NCBI GenBank assembly: GCA_964636385.1
Contig: CAZWSC010000001.1
Location: forward strand, 1-10,431
Direction of reading: 5' to 3'
Source: CAZWSC01 sp964636385
Lineage (GTDB): Bacteria; Eisenbacteria; RBG-16-71-46; CAIMUX01
DNA: 10,431 nt
The translations under genes and the position numbers were made by a program. Under the pieces are notes generated by a model. That model searched no databases and was not told the DNA's origin. It was given only the letters and a program-made list of their open reading frames with translations. Below, in pieces: positions 6,447 to 10,431 of the stretch (position 1 is its first letter; the number at the start of each line of letters is the position of its first letter).

Positions 6447-6499
6447 GACGGCGGGGCATCGGCCTCGCCGTCGCGCATATGGAGCCGATTCCGCTCCAT
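6447..6499 (+). terminator. Tandem hairpins downstream of the lipoprotein gene
   Basis: The first hairpin is GACGGCGGGGC (6447-6457), tetraloop ATCG, GCCTCGCCGTC (6462-6472): an 11-bp stem with one G-U pair. The second is ATGGAGC (6479-6485) with GCTCCAT (6493-6499), a perfect 7-bp stem. They start 27 bases after the stop codon. There is no real T-tract, so termination may depend on Rho or on the structure alone, or the hairpins may protect the mRNA 3' end. Confidence 0.5.
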
Positions 6500-6601
6500 T
6501 CCTCCCGGCCGGCTGGAGCCTGACTCGCCCTCCCGGCAATCCGGCCCAACAACGTAGTGAAGGGCAAGGAGTTAGGCTCATCTCACGGAGCCTTTGTGTT
6601 C

Positions 6602-6630
6602 TGGATCAGACCTGCCCGATGCTGTATAAT
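6602..6630 (+). promoter_or_regulatory. Sigma-70-type promoter of the subtilase gene
   Basis: A perfect TATAAT -10 hexamer lies at 6625-6630. The best -35 candidate at 17-base spacing is TGGATC (6602-6607), only 3 of 6 matches to TTGACA. Transcription would start near 6637 and give a leader of about 95 bases. The perfect -10 box in GC-rich DNA, in the right orientation and upstream of a gene, makes this the most credible promoter in the window. Confidence 0.55.
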
Positions 6631-6645
6631 GGGCACTGGACCCCC

Positions 6646-6659
6646 GGTTGGCACCAACC
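6646..6659 (+). repeat. Short palindrome just after the predicted transcription start
   Basis: GGTTGG and CCAACC flank two bases (CA), giving a near-perfect palindrome about 10-23 bases downstream of the predicted start site. It could be a leader hairpin (5-bp stem with a GCAC loop) or an operator. Being short, it could also be chance. Confidence 0.35.
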
Positions 6660-6718
6660 CCGCCGTGTCGCCCAGGGAGTAGCCTACGAAGACAGAGCAC
6701 CACAGGCAAGCATCATAC

Positions 6719-6723
6719 AGGAG
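6719..6723 (+). promoter_or_regulatory. Ribosome binding site of the subtilase gene
   Basis: AGGAG lies 8 bases before ATG at 6732. It fixes this start, which places a standard signal peptide at the very N-terminus, against the in-frame TTG at 6648. Confidence 0.7.
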
Positions 6724-6731
6724 TCATCACC

Positions 6732-9176
6732 ATGAGCCACCACCGTAACCTGTTGCCGATTATTGGAATAGTCGTCTCCCTCTCGCTTGCGGCCGGCATC
6801 TGTGATGCCTTTTCCGCGCAGAGGCCGCAGACGGACACACGGGCTCTCCGGAGCCTTGAGGCCCGCCTCGATGCTGAGTGGCGGGCGGACCGCGGCGAGC
6901 TTTTCGAGCGCATCCTTCGAAGCCCGCTTGGAATGCAGATGGAGCTCGATCCCGACCTGCAGCTTGTCGGCGTAAGGGACGGCCGGATACCGATGTACTA
7001 CGCCACCCAGAACCTGATCGCGGCGCAGAGCATCAGCACCGATCGCGTCTGGCCCGGAGGCGGAGCCGGCTTGTCGCTCACCGGCTCGGGGACCACGTTG
7101 GGAGGGCTGGCCCTCTGGGATGGGGGCGGCGTACGGACCAATCATGCAGAGTTCGGTGGCCGGGCCACACAGATCGACAGCCCGGGCGGTCTGAGCAACC
7201 ATGCAACTCATGTCGCAGGGACCATGATCGCCGCCGGGGTGGATCCCGAGGCGAAGGGGATGAGCTATGAGGCTCTGATAGCAGCCTATGACTGGAACAA
7301 CGACGCCTCCGAGATGGCAGCCGCGGCGGCCAACGATCTTCACGTGTCGAACCACTCCTACGGATTTGTCACAGGCTGGCGGTGGAATTCGTCGTGGGAG
7401 ACCTGGTTCTGGTACGGCGATGTCACGGTGAGCGAGGTCGAGGACTACGGATTCGGATTCTACTGCGGCCGTGCCCGCGATTGGGACGAGATCGCGCACA
7501 ACGCCCCCTACTACACAATCTGCAAATCGGCCGGGAATGAGCGCAGCGACACCGGCCCTGATCCCGGGGGCGGACACTACTACTGGAACCCCGACATTGG
7601 CGACTGGGACTGGAGCACGGTCACCCGCGAGCCGGATGGCGGGGAGGACGGTTATGACTCAGTCGGCTGGAACGGTACCGCCAAGAATATCCTGTCGGTG
7701 GGAGCCGTTCACGATATTCCCGGCGGATATGCGGGACCGGAGGATGTCGAGGTCTCGTGGTTCAGCAGCTGGGGCCCGACGGATGACGGTCGCATCAAGC
7801 CGGACCTGGTTGCCAACGGGGTCGGGCTCTGGTCGGCCCTGGCCTCCGGCAACAACGATTATGCATCGTACAGCGGCACTTCGATGAGCTCTCCGAATCT
7901 GTCCGGATCGCTGAATCTTCTGATCCGCCATTATGAGGAGACCCACGACAACACCACGCCGCTCTCCTCCACCATGAAGGCAGTGCTTATACACACTGCA
8001 GATGAAGCGGGCCCGCACACTGGTCCGGACTACATGCACGGGTGGGGGCTCATGAACACCGAGCGCGCGGCGCAGTTGATCGCCGACAACTCCGTATCAC
8101 CCGGGTACATCCGGGAGGAGGTGCTGGCCAACAACTCCGTTCACGCCTACTCATTCTACAGCGACGGCAGCGAGCCGGTCAGGGTGACAATCGCCTGGAC
8201 CGATCCCCCGGGCACCCCGGTCGCGCCCGTCTTGAACCCTACGGATCTCATGCTGGTGAATGACCTGGATCTCAGGGTCGCGCGCGCGGGCGGCGACATG
8301 TACCTCCCCTACATACTGGACCCGGCCAACCCATCCGCCGCCGCAACCACAGGCGACAACTTCCGGGACAACTCGGAGATGGTGTACATCCCGAATCCCG
8401 AGGCCGGTGTGTACGAGGTTACGGTCACGCACAAGGGGAACATCGCACCCGGGCAGGTCTACTCGCTTGTCATGTCATCGATCGAGCAACCGCCGGATCC
8501 CGAGGGGGCCTGCTGCTTCGAGGACGGTTCGTGCCTGGTCCTGACCGAGGCCGACTGCGTTGCCCAGGAAGGCGTGTGGGAGGGTGCTGACACGGTGTGT
8601 GATCCGAACCCGTGCCCGCAGCCGCCGGATCCCGAGGGCGCCTGCTGCTTCGAGGACGGTTCGTGCCTGGTCCTGACCGAGGCGGATTGCGTGGCGCAGG
8701 ACGGGGCGTGGGAGGGTGCTGACACGGTGTGTGATCCGAACCCGTGCCCGGTGCTGCTCGGCGCCTGCTGTCTCGATCCGGACACCTGCGTGCTGACCAT
8801 CGAAGAGGATTGTGAGGGGACGTTCCTTGGCGAAGGGACTGTCTGCGATCCGAACCCGTGCGGTGTTCTGGATGTCGGGGAGATCGACAGGATTCCCGGG
8901 CGCCTGCAGATTGGGTCTCTGCATCCGAATCCGACGACCGGGCGGATCAGCTTCGGCATCGACCTGCCTGCGCCCGCAAGGGTGACGGTCAGGGTGGTGG
9001 ATGTCACCGGCAAGGTTGTGTCGACACTGGTGAACCGCGATCTCGGGGCCGGCAGCCATCTCATCTCGGACACACCGACTGCGGAGTCCGGAGCGAGGCT
9101 GCAGAACGGCGTCTACTTCCTCCATCTCGATGCGATGGGCGAGCAGCAGGTCCGCAAGTTCATCGTTGCCCGATAA
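6732..9176 (+). CDS. Secreted subtilisin-family (S8, KP-43-like) serine protease with GACC cysteine repeats and type IX-like sorting domain
   Basis: The 814-aa product opens with a signal peptide (MSHHRN, hydrophobic core, cleavage near residues 26-29). After a short propeptide-like region comes GRIPMYYATQNLIAAQ, typical of FCB subtilases. The S8 catalytic set is complete: D130 (ALWDGGGVRTNH), H157 (NHATHVAGT), oxyanion N269 (KSAGNE) and S384 (GTSMSSP). The DGG and HATH variants of DTG and HGTH are, from memory, usual for this subfamily, so activity is expected. Residues about 465-580 form a beta-sandwich with LVNDLDL (508-514), as in KP-43 proteases, often calcium-binding. Residues 587-711 hold three cysteine-rich repeats (GACC...C...DC...C..NPC), probably disulfide-bonded spacers. 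Residues 725-814 are a C-terminal Ig-like sorting domain (LHPNPTTGRISF, DVTGKVV, LQNGVYFLHL). It is probably an extracellular or surface protease. It has its own promoter (6602-6630) and a hairpin after it (9204-9230), so it is likely monocistronic. Confidence 0.93.
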   Translation: MSHHRNLLPIIGIVVSLSLAAGICDAFSAQRPQTDTRALRSLEARLDAEWRADRGELFERILRSPLGMQMELDPDLQLVGVRDGRIPMYYATQNLIAAQSISTDRVWPGGGAGLSLTGSGTTLGGLALWDGGGVRTNHAEFGGRATQIDSPGGLSNHATHVAGTMIAAGVDPEAKGMSYEALIAAYDWNNDASEMAAAAANDLHVSNHSYGFVTGWRWNSSWETWFWYGDVTVSEVEDYGFGFYCGRARDWDEIAHNAPYYTICKSAGNERSDTGPDPGGGHYYWNPDIGDWDWSTVTREPDGGEDGYDSVGWNGTAKNILSVGAVHDIPGGYAGPEDVEVSWFSSWGPTDDGRIKPDLVANGVGLWSALASGNNDYASYSGTSMSSPNLSGSLNLLIRHYEETHDNTTPLSSTMKAVLIHTADEAGPHTGPDYMHGWGLMNTERAAQLIADNSVSPGYIREEVLANNSVHAYSFYSDGSEPVRVTIAWTDPPGTPVAPVLNPTDLMLVNDLDLRVARAGGDMYLPYILDPANPSAAATTGDNFRDNSEMVYIPNPEAGVYEVTVTHKGNIAPGQVYSLVMSSIEQPPDPEGACCFEDGSCLVLTEADCVAQEGVWEGADTVCDPNPCPQPPDPEGACCFEDGSCLVLTEADCVAQDGAWEGADTVCDPNPCPVLLGACCLDPDTCVLTIEEDCEGTFLGEGTVCDPNPCGVLDVGEIDRIPGRLQIGSLHPNPTTGRISFGIDLPAPARVTVRVVDVTGKVVSTLVNRDLGAGSHLISDTPTAESGARLQNGVYFLHLDAMGEQQVRKFIVAR
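8490..8864 (+). repeat. Three tandem GACC-type cysteine-rich repeats in the subtilase gene
   Basis: Unit 1 (8490-8621, 44 residues) and unit 2 (8622-8750) differ at only about three residues and are nearly identical in DNA, including a shared stretch from CCGCCGGATCC onward. Unit 3 (about 8757-8864) is diverged but keeps the GACC, C, DC, VCDPNPC cysteine spacing. Each unit has six cysteines (GACC, SC or TC, DC, VC, PC), enough for three disulfides. Units 1 and 2 look like a recent duplication or a gene-conversion pair. Confidence 0.85.
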
Positions 9177-9203
9177 CACTGCACGATCCTGTCCAGGGGT
9201 CAT

Positions 9204-9230
9204 GGGCCGCTCCTATCCAGGGGGCGGCCC
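9204..9230 (+). terminator. Terminator-like hairpin after the subtilase gene
   Basis: GGGCCGCTCC (9204-9213) pairs with GGGGCGGCCC (9221-9230) across a 7-base loop, giving a 10-bp stem with one G-U pair. It starts 27 bases after the subtilase stop codon, the same distance as the hairpins after the lipoprotein gene. Only TT follows, so the T-tract is weak. Confidence 0.5.
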
Positions 9231-9265
9231 TTACACAGGGGCCGGCCTTACCTTCCGGCAGGTCC

Positions 9266-9270
9266 GGGAG
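9266..9270 (+). promoter_or_regulatory. Ribosome binding site for the gene at the right edge
   Basis: GGGAG lies 7 bases before ATG at 9278. The downstream in-frame ATG at 9377 has no comparable site, which is why 9278 is preferred although it gives an unusually long stretch before the signal peptide. Confidence 0.5.
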
Positions 9271-9277
9271 ATCGACA

Positions 9278-10431
9278 ATGCCGATTACATCTTCGCTGCC
9301 GTCCCGGGGCTCGGGGCGTTCAGCGGCTGCTCTGCGCTCTCTCAGTACTTCATCGATATGCCGGGTCTTTCGGGCCATGGCGGTTCTCGCCGGCTTCGTC
9401 GTCTGCGCGACTGTTGCGACTGCAGGGCATCCGGCCGGCGCTCACATCCACCAGGGGTTGTACCACGACAAGGAGACACCCGAGCCTTACGGCGCAGGCC
9501 TGGAACTGCACCCGCCCGGACCACCTGATTCGATAGGAGTCGTCGATCCGGACGACCCCCCGGCAATCCTTGACCTGCCGGATCCGGGGCCGCGGGGGCG
9601 CATTCTGGATGTGCAGACGACCGTCGACAGAACCGCCTACTCATGGTTCGGATCGATCGAGGTCTCGGCGTTCGTACAGAGGGACGGCAGCCCGGCGCCG
9701 GATTGCGACTCCGTAGTGGTCGTCTCTGCTGCGAACCTGCGCGTCCGGGCACAACTGCGTGATGACGGTGTCCCACCCGACGAGGTTGCCGGCGACGGCA
9801 TCTACACGGGTCATTTCGAGGTCGGCGCAGGAGAGGGAGAGGCCAGGCCCACCGGATCCTACAGCGTGACAGCCACCGCATACAGCGGCGGCGACAGCGG
9901 CACGGGGACATCCCCCTCCTTCTCGTTATACAGTGTACGCCGCTGGACCGGGATCTCCACAAGCGGCCTTCCCGATCCGTACGATTCCTTTGCGGCCTTC
10001 TTCGTTGTTCCGGAGGGCGCCGGTTACAGGCACTCGATAAGAGACCTTGGGCTTGTCCGCTCCGTGGCTGCGACGGATGCCCAGATCAGAATTCCCGTAC
10101 TTCCGCGGGAGAACCAGATCTCGAACGTCACGGTCAGCGGCCCGGGGGTGTCGGAAGTGTCGGTGCAGGACAACGTCATATGTTTCACCTGCAACCTGTC
10201 GACCAGTGTGACCCGAGTCACGATCGAGTTCGACTCACCGGGCGACCTTGCCGCAACCAGGATCGACCGGTATCACACGGGCGACATCGCCATGAGGAAC
10301 TTCAGGAACGGCTACCTTGTCTGGAACCGTTACATACACACGGGTATTCTCGGATCCGGTTACACCTCCCCTCACGGTCCTGGATGCGTCGTTGATCTGC
10401 ACGTCACCGATCTCGAAACCGGCGACCCGCG
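9278..10431 (+). CDS. Secreted protein with choice-of-anchor X-like Ig domain, truncated by the window edge
   Basis: The reading frame stays open from 9278 to the last base, giving at least 384 residues with no stop; the 3' end is outside the window. A signal peptide core (AVLAGFVVCATVATAG) lies at residues about 35-50. With the 9278 start it follows a long Ser/Arg-rich N-terminal region ending in RVFRA; with 9377 it would start MAVLAG but lack basic residues and a good ribosome site. After a Pro-rich segment (HPPGPPDSIG, DPDDPP), residues about 108-220 form an Ig-like domain with RDDGVPPDEVAGDGIYTGHF, the D-DG-x-AGDG-x-Y-x-G motif I associate with choice-of-anchor X proteins. Residues about 225-384 are beta-rich and unassigned (PYDSFAAFFVVPEGAGY, ENQISNVTVSGPG, IDRYHTGDIAMRNFRNGY, LVWNRYIHTG). 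It is probably an extracellular or surface protein, perhaps with a C-terminal sorting domain beyond the edge. Confidence 0.75.
   Translation, partial: MPITSSLPSRGSGRSAAALRSLSTSSICRVFRAMAVLAGFVVCATVATAGHPAGAHIHQGLYHDKETPEPYGAGLELHPPGPPDSIGVVDPDDPPAILDLPDPGPRGRILDVQTTVDRTAYSWFGSIEVSAFVQRDGSPAPDCDSVVVVSAANLRVRAQLRDDGVPPDEVAGDGIYTGHFEVGAGEGEARPTGSYSVTATAYSGGDSGTGTSPSFSLYSVRRWTGISTSGLPDPYDSFAAFFVVPEGAGYRHSIRDLGLVRSVAATDAQIRIPVLPRENQISNVTVSGPGVSEVSVQDNVICFTCNLSTSVTRVTIEFDSPGDLAATRIDRYHTGDIAMRNFRNGYLVWNRYIHTGILGSGYTSPHGPGCVVDLHVTDLETGDP

Larger units (their letters stand above)
6421..6731. other. Intergenic region with terminator-like hairpins and subtilase promoter
   Basis: This 311-base stretch contains no gene. 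It holds two consecutive hairpins (6447-6472 and 6479-6499) that probably end the lipoprotein transcript, then a perfect -10 box at 6625-6630, a small palindrome at 6646-6659 and the ribosome site (6719-6723) of the subtilase. An in-frame TTG at 6648 would extend the subtilase by 28 residues, but these look non-coding (Pro/Arg-rich, ahead of a clear signal peptide). Confidence 0.6.

Noticed and set aside
7119..7211. Subtilase catalytic motifs differing from DTG and HGTH as a sign of an inactive enzyme
   Set aside because: D130, H157, N269 and S384 are all present, and the DGG and HATH variants are, as far as I recall, normal in FCB subtilases of this type.
6684..7577. Antisense open frame (297 codons) over the subtilase start
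   Set aside because: Runs across the subtilase signal peptide and catalytic domain and has no own features.
8490..8864. Tandem repeats as a CRISPR array
   Set aside because: The units are long, in frame, without spacers and encode conserved cysteines, so they are protein repeats.
8459..9073. Antisense frame with repeated Ser/Gly/Thr-rich segments
   Set aside because: The repetition is just the reverse complement of the cysteine-rich repeats in the subtilase.

Overview
The window is GC-rich bacterial DNA with almost all support on the + strand. The gene content (a parallel beta-helix protein, a KP-43-like subtilase, GACC-type cysteine repeats, and C-terminal 'PNPFNP/PNPTTG' Ig-like domains of the FlgD/type IX sorting kind) suggests an FCB-superphylum lineage such as Krumholzibacteriota, Eisenbacteria, Latescibacterota or a relative. 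This is inferred from domain style. No phylogenetic marker gene is present.

Layout: (1) 54-1769 encodes a secreted parallel beta-helix protein with a C-terminal sorting-type domain, preceded by a perfect 8-bp hairpin. (2) 1770-2121 is a gene-free stretch that opens with three consecutive hairpins, the last a likely terminator. (3) 2122-5448 is a compact three-gene operon: a cytoplasmic VIT + vWA protein with an intact MIDAS, an ECF-like sigma factor, and an unrecognised 83-aa protein whose start overlaps the sigma stop codon (ATGA). (4) 5518-6420 encodes a lipoprotein with an acidic CDDDD motif at its mature N-terminus, a PKD/Ig-like domain and a beta-sandwich domain. (5) 6421-6731 holds two hairpins, then a perfect TATAAT -10 box and a small palindrome in the leader of the next gene. 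(6) 6732-9176 encodes a secreted subtilisin-family protease with a beta-sandwich domain, three cysteine-rich repeats (two nearly identical) and a C-terminal sorting-type domain, followed by a terminator-like hairpin. (7) From about 9278 to the window edge there is a truncated secreted protein with an Ig-like domain of the choice-of-anchor X kind.

Four of the seven genes encode exported or surface proteins. The VIT/vWA-sigma-83-aa operon is the only clearly cytoplasmic, regulatory-looking unit and is the best candidate for an undescribed system. The tight coupling suggests the three products work together, possibly as a sigma factor controlled by soluble partners rather than by a membrane anti-sigma factor. 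That role is inference. No secretion machinery, tRNA, rRNA, CRISPR array or transposase was seen.
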